This document shows positions 1 through 8,943 of a DNA stretch of 64,000 nt, one piece after another. Every line of letters begins with the position of its first letter. Position 1 is the first letter of the stretch. This DNA comes from RECO01 sp050485385 (GTDB lineage Bacteria; Pseudomonadota; Alphaproteobacteria; Geminicoccales; Geminicoccaceae), in NCBI GenBank assembly GCA_050485385.1, contig JBJHBG010000004.1, positions 1 through 64,000 of the forward strand, given 5' to 3'. The position numbers and the translations under genes were made by a program. The notes below the pieces were generated by a model. It made no database searches. It saw only the letters and a program-made list of their open reading frames with translations, and was not told the origin of the DNA.

Positions 1-201
1 GTGCTCGCCTGCCGCATCGGTGACGTCCGCGTGCTCGCACGCGTGCCGGGCCTTTCGGCGGTAGCCCTCGGCACGCGGCTCCGGCTCGCCTTCGAGCCCC
101 ACGATCTCGCCTTTTTTGCTGCCACCGGCGAGCGGGTCGAGCCCGCGGCCGTTGCCGGCGACGACCGCACCCTTCGTCGTGCCCTTGGAGGACACCCATG
201 A
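1..201 (+). CDS. C-terminal end of a sugar-type ABC transporter ATPase (partial)
   Basis: The gene enters from the left edge, so only its last 66 codons are visible. The residues (a VRVLARVPG stretch, then RLRLAFEPHDLAFF and GERV) resemble the C-terminal TOBE region of MalK/UgpC-type ATPases, which couple ATP hydrolysis to import of sugars or glycerol-3-phosphate-like solutes. Its stop codon overlaps the next gene's start (ATGA at 198-201), so it is translationally linked to the binding-protein gene. The Walker motifs lie outside the window, so the family call rests on the tail and on the neighbours. Confidence 0.75.
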   Translation: MLACRIGDVRVLARVPGLSAVALGTRLRLAFEPHDLAFFAATGERVEPAAVAGDDRTLRRALGGHP

Positions 202-1478
202 CCCGCAACCGTCTGCTCGGTGGCGCCTGCTCGCTCGCCCTGGCGCTCGCGGCCGGCACCGCCCGCGCCGACCTCGAACTCACCATGAACTTCCCGGTCG
301 CCGTCGGTGGGCCGATCACGGCGATCATCGACGAGTACGCCAGGGACTACAGCGCCCGGACGGAGGGCGTGACCGTCACGCCGATCTACACTGGCAGCTA
401 TCTCGACACGATCACCCGCACGATCACCCAGTTCCGCGGCGGCAATCCGCCCGACATGGCGGTCTTGCTCTCGGTCGACACCTTCACCCTCTACGACGAG
501 GACATGATCGTCGCGATCACCGAACTGGCCACGACCGACGAGGAAGAGGCGTGGCTCGAGAGCTTCTATCCGGCGTTCCTCGAGAACGGGGCGATCGACG
601 GCGAGATCTGGGGCGTGCCGTTCCAGCGCTCGACCCCGGTCCTCTACTGGAACCGGGAGGCATTCGCCGCGGCCGAACTCGATCCCGACGTGCCGCCCTC
701 GACCTGGGAGGAACAGGTCGAATTCGCCCGAGCGCTCACCGTGCGCGACGCTGCCGGCAACGTCACCCAGTACGGCATCCAGATCCCGTCCTCGGGCTTT
801 CCCTATTGGCTGTTCCAGGGGCTGACCACGCAGAACGACGTCATCCTCATGAACGGCGCCGGCAACGAAGTGAACTTCGCCGATCCGCGCGTCGTCGAGG
901 CCCTCGAATACCTCATCTCGCTCAGCTCCGAGCATGGCGTCATGGCGCCCGGCATCATCGAGTGGGGGACTACGCCGCAGGACTTCTTCCAGGGCCGGAC
1001 GGCGATGATGTGGACCACAACCGGCAATTTGACCAACGTGCGCGCCAACGCGCCGTTCGACTTCGGGGTGGCGATGCTGCCGGCAAACGTCCGGCGCGGT
1101 GCCCCGACCGGCGGCGGCAACCTCTTCATCCTCCGCTCGACACCCGAGCGCGAGCAGGCCTCGCTCGACTTCGTCCGCTGGCTGACCTCGCCCGAGTTGC
1201 AGGCCGATTGGGGCATCCAGACGGGTTACGTCGCGACCTCGCCGGCCGCTTGGGAGACCGAGGCGATGCAGGCCTACGTCGCCGACTTCCCGCAGGCCGC
1301 GGTCGCCCGCGACCAGCTCGAGCACGCGGTCGCCGAACTCTCGACCCACGAGAACCAGCGCGTGACCCGCGTCTTCAACGATGCGCTCCAAGCCGCCATC
1401 ACGGGCCAGAAGACGGCCGAGCAGGCGCTCGCCGACGCCCAGACCGAGGCCATGCGCATCCTCGCCCCCTATCGCTGA
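198..1478 (+). CDS. ABC transporter periplasmic substrate-binding protein, UgpB/MalE-like (copy 1)
   Basis: A 426-residue secreted protein with a Sec signal peptide (about residues 1-24, ending ARA-D). It has the family-1 solute-binding pattern of UgpB-like proteins (ITAIIDEYARDYSART near residue 45, FQRSTPVLYWNREAF near residue 142). Length is close to UgpB (about 440). It should bind a carbohydrate or polyol-phosphate in the periplasm and deliver it to the permeases encoded at 2819-4560. The start is set by the ATGA overlap with the ATPase gene and a GGAGG six bases upstream. The next gene is a clear paralogue. The exact ligand cannot be told from sequence. Confidence 0.88.
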   Translation: MTRNRLLGGACSLALALAAGTARADLELTMNFPVAVGGPITAIIDEYARDYSARTEGVTVTPIYTGSYLDTITRTITQFRGGNPPDMAVLLSVDTFTLYDEDMIVAITELATTDEEEAWLESFYPAFLENGAIDGEIWGVPFQRSTPVLYWNREAFAAAELDPDVPPSTWEEQVEFARALTVRDAAGNVTQYGIQIPSSGFPYWLFQGLTTQNDVILMNGAGNEVNFADPRVVEALEYLISLSSEHGVMAPGIIEWGTTPQDFFQGRTAMMWTTTGNLTNVRANAPFDFGVAMLPANVRRGAPTGGGNLFILRSTPEREQASLDFVRWLTSPELQADWGIQTGYVATSPAAWETEAMQAYVADFPQAAVARDQLEHAVAELSTHENQRVTRVFNDALQAAITGQKTAEQALADAQTEAMRILAPYR

Positions 1479-1500
1479 CCCGCACTCGAGGATCCGTCCG

Positions 1501-2796
1501 ATGCCGACCTTGACCCGCCGCCATCTCCTGGCGACGACCGCCGCCGCTGCTTCGACCGTGGCCGCCCCGGCCGTCCTTCGCGCCCAGCCGATCAGCCTCG
1601 ACTTCTACTACCCGATCGCGGTGGCCGGCCCGATCACCAACATCATCGACGGCTATTGCCGCGATTTCGAGGCCGAGACCGGCGTGCGCGTGAACCCCGT
1701 CTATGCCGGCACCTACGGCGAGACCTTCACCAAGGTCATCACTGCGATCCGTGGCGGCACGGGCCCGCAGCTGGCGTGCCTGCTGGCCGCCGAGATCCAC
1801 TCCTTGCGCGACCTCGACGTGCTGGCCGCGATCGAGGACGTCCAGGACGACGGCGAGACCAGGGACTGGCTCGGCGGCTTCTACGACGCTTTCATGCGCA
1901 ACAGCCTCGCCGACGACCGCACGTGGTCGGTGCCGTTCCAGCGCTCGACGTCGGTCTACTTCTACGACAAGGACGCCTTCCGCGAGGCCGGGCTCGATCC
2001 GGACGCGCCGCCACGCACCTGGGCGGAGCTGGTCGAGGCGGGCAAGGCGCTGGTGCGCCGCGACGGGGAGCGCGTGACGCGCTGGGGCGTGCAGCTCGCG
2101 GGCAATCACGGCACGGCGCAGTGGACCTACGGTGCCCTCGCCTATCAGGCAGACCACGTCTTGATGAACGACCTCGGCACCGAGCTCTATTTCGACGACC
2201 CAAAGTCGATCGAGGCGATGACCTTCTGGCAGGCGATGGGCCAGGAGCATGGCATCACGCCCGTCGGCGTCACCGAATGGGGGACCCTGCCGGCGGCCTT
2301 CCTCGAGCGCCAGTCGGCGATGATCTGGTCGACCACGGGCAACCTCACGAGTATCCGCGAGCGGGCGCCGTTCGACTTCGGTGTGGCCGGGCTGCCCGGC
2401 AAGGACGGTTCGCGCACGGTGGTGGGCGGCGGCAATCTCTACCTCTTCGAGCAAACGAGCGAGGCTGAGAAGGCGGCAGCACTCGCCTTCGCCAAGTGGG
2501 TGACGGCACCCGAGCGTGCCGCCGACTGGTCCATCGCCACGGGCTACATCGCGACGCGGCCCGACGCCTTCGAGACCGAGGCCCTCGCCGGCTACGTCGA
2601 GGAGTTCCCGCTGGCGGCGGTCGCGCGCGACATGCTACCCCACGCCACGGGCGAGCTCTCCACCTACGAGAACCAGCAGGTCTACAAGGCGTTGACCGAC
2701 AACATCCAGGCCTGCCTCACCGGCGACAAGTCGCCCGAGCAAGCGATGGCCGACGCGCAGGGCGAGGCCACGCGCATCCTTCGCCCGTTCCAGTAA
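1501..2796 (+). CDS. ABC transporter substrate-binding protein, UgpB/MalE-like (copy 2, Tat-type signal)
   Basis: A 431-residue protein paralogous to the preceding gene along its whole length (ITNIIDGYCRDFEAET, FQRSTSVYFYDKDAF, SAMIWSTTGNLT). The reading frame is open upstream to 1381, but the ATG at 1501 is preferred: it follows the previous stop by 22 bases and gives an N-terminus with TRRHLL plus a hydrophobic stretch, which looks like a twin-arginine signal, whereas copy 1 has a Sec-type signal. Both copies share one pair of permeases, so they probably feed the same channel with related ligands. Tandem duplication is the simplest origin. Confidence 0.88.
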   Translation: MPTLTRRHLLATTAAAASTVAAPAVLRAQPISLDFYYPIAVAGPITNIIDGYCRDFEAETGVRVNPVYAGTYGETFTKVITAIRGGTGPQLACLLAAEIHSLRDLDVLAAIEDVQDDGETRDWLGGFYDAFMRNSLADDRTWSVPFQRSTSVYFYDKDAFREAGLDPDAPPRTWAELVEAGKALVRRDGERVTRWGVQLAGNHGTAQWTYGALAYQADHVLMNDLGTELYFDDPKSIEAMTFWQAMGQEHGITPVGVTEWGTLPAAFLERQSAMIWSTTGNLTSIRERAPFDFGVAGLPGKDGSRTVVGGGNLYLFEQTSEAEKAAALAFAKWVTAPERAADWSIATGYIATRPDAFETEALAGYVEEFPLAAVARDMLPHATGELSTYENQQVYKALTDNIQACLTGDKSPEQAMADAQGEATRILRPFQ

Positions 2797-2818
2797 CGCA
2801 CACCCGCCGGCAGCCATC

Positions 2819-3706
2819 ATGCAGCTCGACCGCGGCGTTCTCGCCCAAGTCTACGCTTGGCTCCTGGTGCTGCCGGCGGTGCTCCTGCTCGTTCTCTTCA
2901 CCCACTACCCGACCGTCGCCACGCTCGTCGACAGCCTCTACTCGACGCCGCGCGGCCGCCGGACGCAGGTGTTCGTCGGTGTCGACCACTACGCGCGCAT
3001 GTTCCTCGACGATCCGGTATTCATGCAGGTCTTGTGGAACAACTTCCTCTACGCGCTGGTCACCATTCCCCTGTCGATCGGCCTGGCACTCGTCATGGCG
3101 CTTTGGGTCAACGAGCGCTTGGCCGGCCGGGCGTTCCTGCGTATGGCCTATTTCACGCCGACGGTGCTGCCGATGGTGGCGGCGGCCAATATCTGGCTCT
3201 TCTTCTACACCCCCGGCTTCGGCCTGTTGAACCAGATCATCGGCCTGTTCGGCTATGGCGAGGTCAATTTCCTCGGCAGCCGCGACACGGTGCTGTGGAG
3301 CGTCATGGCCGTCTCGGTCTGGAAGGAGGCGGGCTTCTTCATGATCTTCTACCTCGCGGCGCTGCAGTCCATCCCGCCGAGCCTGAAGGAGGCGGCGAAG
3401 CTGGAGGGGGCGTCGGAGTGGTACTACGTCCGCCGCGTCGTCCTGCCGCTCCTGGCCCCCACGACCCTGTTCGTCCTGGTCAATGCGGTGATCGGCGCCT
3501 TCCGGGTCGTCGACCACATCGTCGCGATGACCGGTGGCGGGCCGAACAACGCCTCGGCCTTGCTGCTGTTCTACATCTACGAGGTCGGCTTCCGCTTCTG
3601 GGATACGGGCTATGCTGCGGCGCTGACCGTCGTCCTGCTCGCCATCCTGGTGACCGTCTCGGTCCTCCAGGTGACCGTGCTCGACCGCCGGATCCACTAC
3701 CGATGA
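2819..3706 (+). CDS. ABC transporter permease, UgpA/MalF-like
   Basis: A 295-residue inner-membrane protein with about six hydrophobic segments (first at about 11-32). It carries the permease EAA loop near residues 190-215 (KEAAKLEGASEWYYVRRVVLPLL), which contacts the ATPase. It is the first of the two channel subunits for the binding proteins upstream, starts 22 bases after the second binding-protein gene, and overlaps the next permease by ATGA at 3703-3706. Family: binding-protein-dependent transport inner-membrane component of the carbohydrate type. The solute is unknown. Confidence 0.92.
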   Translation: MQLDRGVLAQVYAWLLVLPAVLLLVLFTHYPTVATLVDSLYSTPRGRRTQVFVGVDHYARMFLDDPVFMQVLWNNFLYALVTIPLSIGLALVMALWVNERLAGRAFLRMAYFTPTVLPMVAAANIWLFFYTPGFGLLNQIIGLFGYGEVNFLGSRDTVLWSVMAVSVWKEAGFFMIFYLAALQSIPPSLKEAAKLEGASEWYYVRRVVLPLLAPTTLFVLVNAVIGAFRVVDHIVAMTGGGPNNASALLLFYIYEVGFRFWDTGYAAALTVVLLAILVTVSVLQVTVLDRRIHYR

Positions 3707-4560
3707 GCACGGCAGCCCTGCCCGCACCCCCGGTCGGCATCGTCGGCAGCGAAACCGGCTTCGATCGCGTGCTCTTGACCGTGGGCGCCTGGGTGCTGGC
3801 GGTGATCTGGGTCCTGCCGCTCGCCTTCGCCGTCTGGGCCGCCTTCCACCCCCCCTTCTTCGCCGCCCGCTTCGACCTTTCGGCCCCGCTGACGCTCGAC
3901 AACTTCACTCGGGCGATGCAGGCGGCGCCCTTCGCCCGCTACATGCTCAACACGTTCCTGCTCGTGACGATGACGCTGGCGGGCCAGCTCGTGCTCTGCA
4001 CGCTCGCGGCCTACGCCTTCGCCCGGCTGGAGTTCCGGGGCCGTGAGTTCCTGTTCTTCTTGGTCTTGATCCAGCTGATGATCACGCCGGACGTGCTGCT
4101 CGTGGAGAACTACCGCACCGTCAGCCGGCTCGGCATCCTCGACACCATCCTCGCCATCGGCCTGCCCTACATGGCCTCCGCCTTCGGCATCTTCCTCCTG
4201 CGCCAGACCTTCCGGACGGTGCCGAAGGAACTCGACGACGCGGCGAGGCTGGAGGGGTGTTCGCAGCTAGGCATCCTCTGGCGGGTCTACGTGCCGCTCG
4301 CCCGGCCGATGTACGTGGCCTACGGCCTCGTCTCGGTCAGCTTCCACTGGAACAACTTCCTCTGGCCGCTGATCGTCACCAGCTCGGTCGAGACCCGGCC
4401 CGTGACCGTCGGCCTCCAGGTGTTCGCCTCGGTCGATCAGGGGATCGACTGGTCGGTCATCTCGGCCGCGACCCTCGTCACTTCGGCGCCGCTGCTGATC
4501 GGCTTTCTGCTCTTTCAGCGTCAGTTCGTGCAGAGCTTCATGCGCGCCGGCATCAAGTGA
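3703..4560 (+). CDS. ABC transporter permease, UgpE/MalG-like
   Basis: A 285-residue second channel subunit. The start is the ATG at 3703, overlapping the upstream stop. Hydrophobic segments begin near residue 24, and the EAA loop is visible near residues 173-195 (KELDDAARLEGCSQLGILWRVYVPL). The protein ends in the MRAGIK tail typical of MalG/UgpE proteins (compare G-x-x-x-GAVKG). It closes the operon; sequence downstream is degenerate, so no further subunit is missing on this side. Confidence 0.92.
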   Translation: MSTAALPAPPVGIVGSETGFDRVLLTVGAWVLAVIWVLPLAFAVWAAFHPPFFAARFDLSAPLTLDNFTRAMQAAPFARYMLNTFLLVTMTLAGQLVLCTLAAYAFARLEFRGREFLFFLVLIQLMITPDVLLVENYRTVSRLGILDTILAIGLPYMASAFGIFLLRQTFRTVPKELDDAARLEGCSQLGILWRVYVPLARPMYVAYGLVSVSFHWNNFLWPLIVTSSVETRPVTVGLQVFASVDQGIDWSVISAATLVTSAPLLIGFLLFQRQFVQSFMRAGIK

Positions 4561-5229
4561 GTGCGTGGGCGATACGGGCCAATGCGAGCGCCCAGGAGTA
4601 CAGCGGCTCCCGCGAAGAGAGCAACGATCCGGGCATCACGACTGCGACCGTGGGAGGGCGCGCAGGCGGTGGGTCGGAGGTTGCGGCCCTGCCGTAGGCA
4701 AGGTTCGTTCGGTGCAACCCGACATTCGTGATCGACGAGCTCGCCGCCACGAGAACGAGCCCGGTAACCCCGCACTCATCAGGGCCGCCGTCGTTCCGTC
4801 CGAAGCGGCGCATGCGCGCGGCGAACCCAGCAACGCACCCCGAAACGAAGCACGGCACCATCGCGCCCTTGACCGGCACCGGGGTCACGTTGGCGCCGAG
4901 GCTTGCCGCAGCCGTGCTGCCGGCATCGAGCGCTTTCGTCGAAACCGAGACGATCGACAGCCCAAAGCGAACGGGCATGGCGAGCAAGGGCGGCTTGGCG
5001 CCGGCGACCGCATCGCCGCTCGCGAGGCCCCTTCCCATCCCCGGAGTTGGCGACTGCCGTCTCGGGCCGTCCTGCTCACACCGATCTGGCCTCGACCGAA
5101 GGGACGACAAGCGGGCGTGGCACGATCCTGCCGGGCGAAGAAAGGTGGCCGTGTCGGGCCACTTGGTCGGCATCGTCCATCGCCACCGCGAGGGCCATCG
5201 ACCCGAGTGGGGCCACCGCACGCTCCAGC
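4561..5229. other. Region without a recognisable intact gene
   Basis: About 670 bases between the permease stop and the decayed regulator. The minus strand stays open for a long way (about 5240 to 4560) as a continuation of the regulator frame. It includes a stretch with an alternating hydrophobic pattern (around 4980-4690), but I match it to no family. No start with a ribosome site and no hairpin terminator stands out. It is most likely decayed DNA continuing the pseudogene next door. Confidence 0.4.
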
Positions 5230-6183
5230 CGTTGCGCAACTCGCGGACGTTGCCGGACCAGTCATGGGCCAGTGCCAGTTCCGCGGGCACCGCCGGGCCG
5301 GTCGCATAGCACTCGCCGAACTCCTTCAGGAACGTCGCGAGCAACCAGGCGACGTCGTCCGGCCGCTCGCGCAGAGGCGGGATGGCGATGGCGATCACGT
5401 TGATGCGGTAGAAGAGGTCGTCGCGGAACCGGCCGGCCCCGACGCGCGCCTGAAGGTCGGCGTTGGCCGCGCAAACGGCCCTGGCGCGGAAGGCCAGAGG
5501 TGCCTTGCCGCCCACCCGGCTGAAGCGCCGCTCTTCCAGCAGCCGCAGCAGCTTGGGCTGCAAGAGCAGCGGCAGATCGCCGATCTCGTCGAGCAAGAGG
5601 GTGCCGTCGCCAGCCCACTCGGCGAAGCCTTCGTGGCGCGCGAACGCGCCGGTAAAGGCACCCCGCTCGTGGCCGAAGGCCTCGCTCTCCATCGGCTCCG
5701 CCGGCAGTGCGGTGCAGTTCACCGCGGGGAACGGGCCGGCGGCGAGGGGCACGACCTGTTGAACGAGCGCGTCGCCGAGCTCGCTCCTTGCGACCTCGAC
5801 CGTGCCGCCGCGGTCCCTTGCAGTGCGGTCGATCCGCCAAATACCGAGCCCGTCCTGGCCGGTCCGCCACCTTGCCGACGAGGATCGCTGCCGCGGACGT
5901 CGCCATGCCCGGCCCGGAATCGCCTACCGTGAGGGTGAGGCAGCCGTCCCGGAGCATCCCCTCGACCGCCGCCACCCCGCACCGGCTCCTGCGGTCGCAG
6001 CGGTGCTGCAATCGGCGGAAAGCCGAGCCATTCCGACTGCCGGACGACTCGCGTCGCGAGGGTAAGCTCGGGCTCGACGTCGACGCCGGCCGCCAGCTCC
6101 AGGTAGTGCTCCAGGGCGTCGAGCAGTTCCAGGTCGTTGACGAGGAACACCGGTGTGAGACCGAAGCGCACGGGCACGCCGCT
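5230..6183 (-). pseudogene. Decayed two-component system: PhnD-like sensor, histidine kinase end and NtrC-type AAA+ domain, joined by deletions
   Basis: Reading the minus strand downward, three pieces lie in order in different frames. First, 6180 to about 6001 encodes a PhnD-like binding-domain start (VRFGLTPVFLVNDLELLDAL). Second, about 5990-5840 holds a histidine-kinase ATPase piece (AAVEGMLRDG, LTLTVGDSGPGM). Third, after a frame change near 5855, the G2 region (DGLGIWRIDRTARD) runs directly into the middle of a sigma-54 activator: VNCTALPAEPMESE, the GAFTGA loop at 5662-5645, Walker B LLLDEIGD, PPLRERPDD and WSGNVREL. The kinase H-box, the regulator's receiver domain and Walker A are missing. 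A PhnD-like sensor beside two phn transporters suggests a former phosphonate/phosphite-responsive regulator. It cannot make a working protein as written. Confidence 0.72.
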
Positions 6184-6398
6184 CCGCGCGATCCGTGGCG
6201 CCCGAGCGCGGCGACGCCTCCGGCGATGACGGTTCGACGATCGTGCGGACGTGCATGGCACGACCGTGCCGCGCACGCGGCCTCGACGGGTACCATGGAG
6301 CCCCCCCCTCTGCCATTCGGTGCAGGATAGAGCGACATCGGCCCGAGCCATTGCCCCCGTCTGGATCGCAGCCGAGGTCACGGGCGGCGGGGCCTCGG

Positions 6399-7214
6399 TC
6401 AGATGATGGCGTGGCGGATGCGGGCGGAGACCCATTCGCTGATCAGCACCGTTGCCAGGATGGCGAGGAAGATCACCGACACCTGGTTCCAGGCGAGGTT
6501 GTTGACCGAGGCCTGGAGCTGGATGCCGATGCCGCCGGCGCCGACTAGGCCGAGGATGGTCGCCTCGCGGATGTTGATGTCCCAGCGGTAGACGCTGATG
6601 CCGGCGAAGGCGGGCAGGATCTGCGGCACCACGCCGTAGGCGAGCACCTGCAGCGGTCCGGCGCCGGTGGCGCGGATCGCCTCGACCTGTTTCTCGTCGA
6701 TCTCCTCGATCGCCTCGTAGAGCAGCTTGCCGATGAAGCCGATGGAGCGGAGCCCGATGGCGATGATGCCGGCGAGCAGTCCCGGTCCGAGGATCAGCAC
6801 CAGGAGCAGCGCCCATATCAGCGAGTTGATCGAGCGCGAGGCGACGATGACGAGGAGTGCTATGGGCCGCACGAAGAGCGCACTCGGGGTGGTGTTGCCG
6901 GCGGCGAGGAAGGCCATCGGCGTGGCGATGGCGATGCCGAGGAGCGTGCCGAGGGTGGCGATGTTGATGGTGTCCCAGAGCGGCAGCCAGATGCGTTCGA
7001 GATAGCTCCAGCGCGGGTTGGACATGCGCTGCGCCATGTCCCACGCCTGCTGCGGGGCGTCCCAGACGAAGATCCACAAGGTTTCGCGGCTGATGTACTC
7101 CCAGCAAACCACGAACAGCGCGGTGCCGAAGAGCCCGATCGACCATAGCCGCAAGTGCTCGGCGCGGTTGCGGCGCTGCCAGAGCCGGCTGCCTCCTTGG
7201 ACGGTGACGGGCAT
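6399..7214 (-). CDS. phnE: Phosphonate-type ABC transporter permease
   Basis: A 271-residue inner-membrane permease. About six hydrophobic segments are seen, the first near residues 27-46. The permease coupling loop EAIRATGAGPLQVLAYGVVPQ near residue 180 and the conserved DINIREATILGLVGAGGIG near residue 210 are hallmarks of PhnE. The start ATG at 7214 overlaps the stop of the preceding phnE by one base (TGATG), which fixes it. It pairs with the next permease, the phnC ATPase and phnD at 8944 to form one complete transporter. Phosphonate, phosphite or phosphate are possible substrates; no C-P lyase genes are present here. Confidence 0.93.
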   Translation of the reverse strand: MPVTVQGGSRLWQRRNRAEHLRLWSIGLFGTALFVVCWEYISRETLWIFVWDAPQQAWDMAQRMSNPRWSYLERIWLPLWDTINIATLGTLLGIAIATPMAFLAAGNTTPSALFVRPIALLVIVASRSINSLIWALLLVLILGPGLLAGIIAIGLRSIGFIGKLLYEAIEEIDEKQVEAIRATGAGPLQVLAYGVVPQILPAFAGISVYRWDINIREATILGLVGAGGIGIQLQASVNNLAWNQVSVIFLAILATVLISEWVSARIRHAII

Positions 7215-8023
7215 CAGAGAAACTTCCTGCGGATGAAGCCGGACGAGTACTCGACGGCGAGCACGATCAGGATGATGATCAGGAGGATCGCCGCCGCACT
7301 GTCGTACTCGTAGCGGCTGATCGCGGTGTTGAGCGTGGCGCCGATGCCGCCGGCGCCGACGATGCCGATGACCGACGATTCGCGGAAGTTGATGTCGAGC
7401 CGGTAGAGGGAAAGGCCGACGAAGCGCGCCGCGACCTGGGGCTGGATGGCGTAGTTCAGCACCTGGAACCAACCGGCGCCGGTGGCGCGGATGGCCTCGA
7501 CCTGATCGCGCTGGATGTCCTCGATGTCCTCGGCGAGCAGTTTGGCGAGGAAGCCGATCGAGCCGAAGGCGAGCGTGACCATGCCGGCGAAGGGCCCGAA
7601 GCCGAACATCGCCACGAACACGATGGCGATGATGACTTCCTGGAAGGCGCGGCTGACGGCGATGATGCCGCGGCAGACATAGTAGATCGGCAGGGGTGCG
7701 ATGTTGCGGGCGGCACCGAGGGCGATGGGGATGGAGAGCAGCACGCCGATGACGGTCGAAACCAGCGTCATCGTCAGGCTTTCCATGAGCCCGCGATAGA
7801 TGTCGTTCCAACGCGTCGTGAAGTCCGGCTGGAGGAAGCCCTGGACGAAGGCGACGCCCCGGTCGAGGCCGCGGACGATCCGGTCCCAGTTCACGTCGAC
7901 GCTGCCGAGACCGACGATCAGATAGGCCACGGCACCGAGGTAGATGCCGTAGCGCACCCACGGGTTCGCGATGAACGGCGGTCTTCGCCACGTGCGTCCG
8001 ACGGCGAGGCTCGACGCGCTCAT
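7214..8023 (-). CDS. phnE: Phosphonate-type ABC transporter permease
   Basis: A 269-residue PhnE paralogue. The first membrane segment is at about residues 26-44. The coupling loop EAIRATGAGWFQVLNYAIQPQ and the motif DINFRESSVIGIVGAGGIGATL are present. The ATG at 8023 overlaps the end of phnC (ATGA, 8020-8023), so translation is coupled and longer upstream starts in this frame are discounted. Two consecutive phnE genes in one transporter are common in PhnCDEE systems, where they form a heterodimeric channel. Confidence 0.93.
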   Translation of the reverse strand: MSASSLAVGRTWRRPPFIANPWVRYGIYLGAVAYLIVGLGSVDVNWDRIVRGLDRGVAFVQGFLQPDFTTRWNDIYRGLMESLTMTLVSTVIGVLLSIPIALGAARNIAPLPIYYVCRGIIAVSRAFQEVIIAIVFVAMFGFGPFAGMVTLAFGSIGFLAKLLAEDIEDIQRDQVEAIRATGAGWFQVLNYAIQPQVAARFVGLSLYRLDINFRESSVIGIVGAGGIGATLNTAISRYEYDSAAAILLIIILIVLAVEYSSGFIRRKFL

Positions 8024-8868
8024 CCGCCGCCCGCCGCCCTTTGCGCCTCCGGCAGGTCGACCTTGGCGGCGATGCGCAGCGCCGCCGAGCCGTCGCCTTC
8101 GTCGTCGTCCTCGGCGCTGGTGCCGGACCAGTCCTCCGCACCGTAGATGTCGGTCAGCCGCGCGTCGGACAGCCCGCTCGGCGGTCCGTCGTAGACGATC
8201 TCGCCGGCCCTGAGCCCGACGATGCGCTCGACGAACATCCTGGCCAGCGGCACGTCGTGCATGTTGATGACGGCGGGCAGGCCGTGCTCGCGGCACAGCT
8301 CCAGGATCAGCCGCATGATCTGGCGCGAGGTCTTGGGATCGAGGCTGGCGGTCGGCTCGTCGACCAGGAGGATGTCCGGGTTCTGGATCAGCGCCCGGGC
8401 GATGCCCACCCGTTGCCGCTGGCCGCCGGAGAGCGCGTCGGCCCGCTTGTCCACCATGTGGTCGAGGCCGACCCGCTCCAACAGGCGAAAGGCGGCGTCC
8501 ACGTCGCGTTGCGGATAGCGGCGGAGGAAGCTCGCCCAGAAGCCCACATAGCCGAGCCGACCGGAGAGCACGTTCTCCATCACGCTCAGCCGCTCGACCA
8601 GGGCGTACTCCTGGAAGATCATCCCCATCCGCCGGCGCATCCGGCGCAGTTCGGTGCGACCGAGCCGGGTCACGTCCTGGCCGCCGAGCCGAATGCTGCC
8701 GGCGGTGGGCTCGACCAGCCGGTTCACGCAGCGGATGAGGGTGCTCTTGCCGGCGCCCGAGGGGCCGATCAGCGCCACCACCTGCCCCTTCTCGACGGCA
8801 AGGTCGACGCCGTTCAGCGCCAGGTCGCCCGTGGCGTAGCGCATGGTGAGGCGTTCGATGACGAGCAT
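8020..8868 (-). CDS. phnC: Phosphonate-type ABC transporter ATPase
   Basis: A 282-residue ATPase with Walker A GPSGAGKST near residue 36, signature LSGGQRQRV, Walker B ILLVDEPTASLD and the switch histidine in INMHDVPLA. The internal PhnC-type stretch (MGMIFQEYALVERLSVMENVL) separates it from generic amino-acid or sugar ATPases. It energises the two permeases it overlaps. It is a full-length family member and lies 75 bases downstream of phnD, separated by a GC-rich hairpin. Confidence 0.94.
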   Translation of the reverse strand: MLVIERLTMRYATGDLALNGVDLAVEKGQVVALIGPSGAGKSTLIRCVNRLVEPTAGSIRLGGQDVTRLGRTELRRMRRRMGMIFQEYALVERLSVMENVLSGRLGYVGFWASFLRRYPQRDVDAAFRLLERVGLDHMVDKRADALSGGQRQRVGIARALIQNPDILLVDEPTASLDPKTSRQIMRLILELCREHGLPAVINMHDVPLARMFVERIVGLRAGEIVYDGPPSGLSDARLTDIYGAEDWSGTSAEDDDEGDGSAALRIAAKVDLPEAQRAAGGG

Positions 8869-8902
8869 ATGCTGCCTCGCGCTACCAACCGGGATGGGGG
8901 GT

Positions 8903-8934
8903 GCCGCGCCGGGCCGGGCGGGCCCGGGCGCGGC
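8903..8934 (-). terminator. GC-rich hairpin between phnD and phnC
   Basis: GCCGCGCC (8903-8910) pairs with GGCGCGGC (8927-8934) and, past one bulged base, GGGCC pairs with GGCCC around a short loop. It begins 9 bases after the phnD stop on the minus strand and lacks a T-run. This suits a partial terminator or a 3'-end RNA protector that would raise the level of the binding protein relative to the downstream ATPase. The function is inferred from position. Confidence 0.5.
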
Positions 8935-8943
8935 GAACCGACG

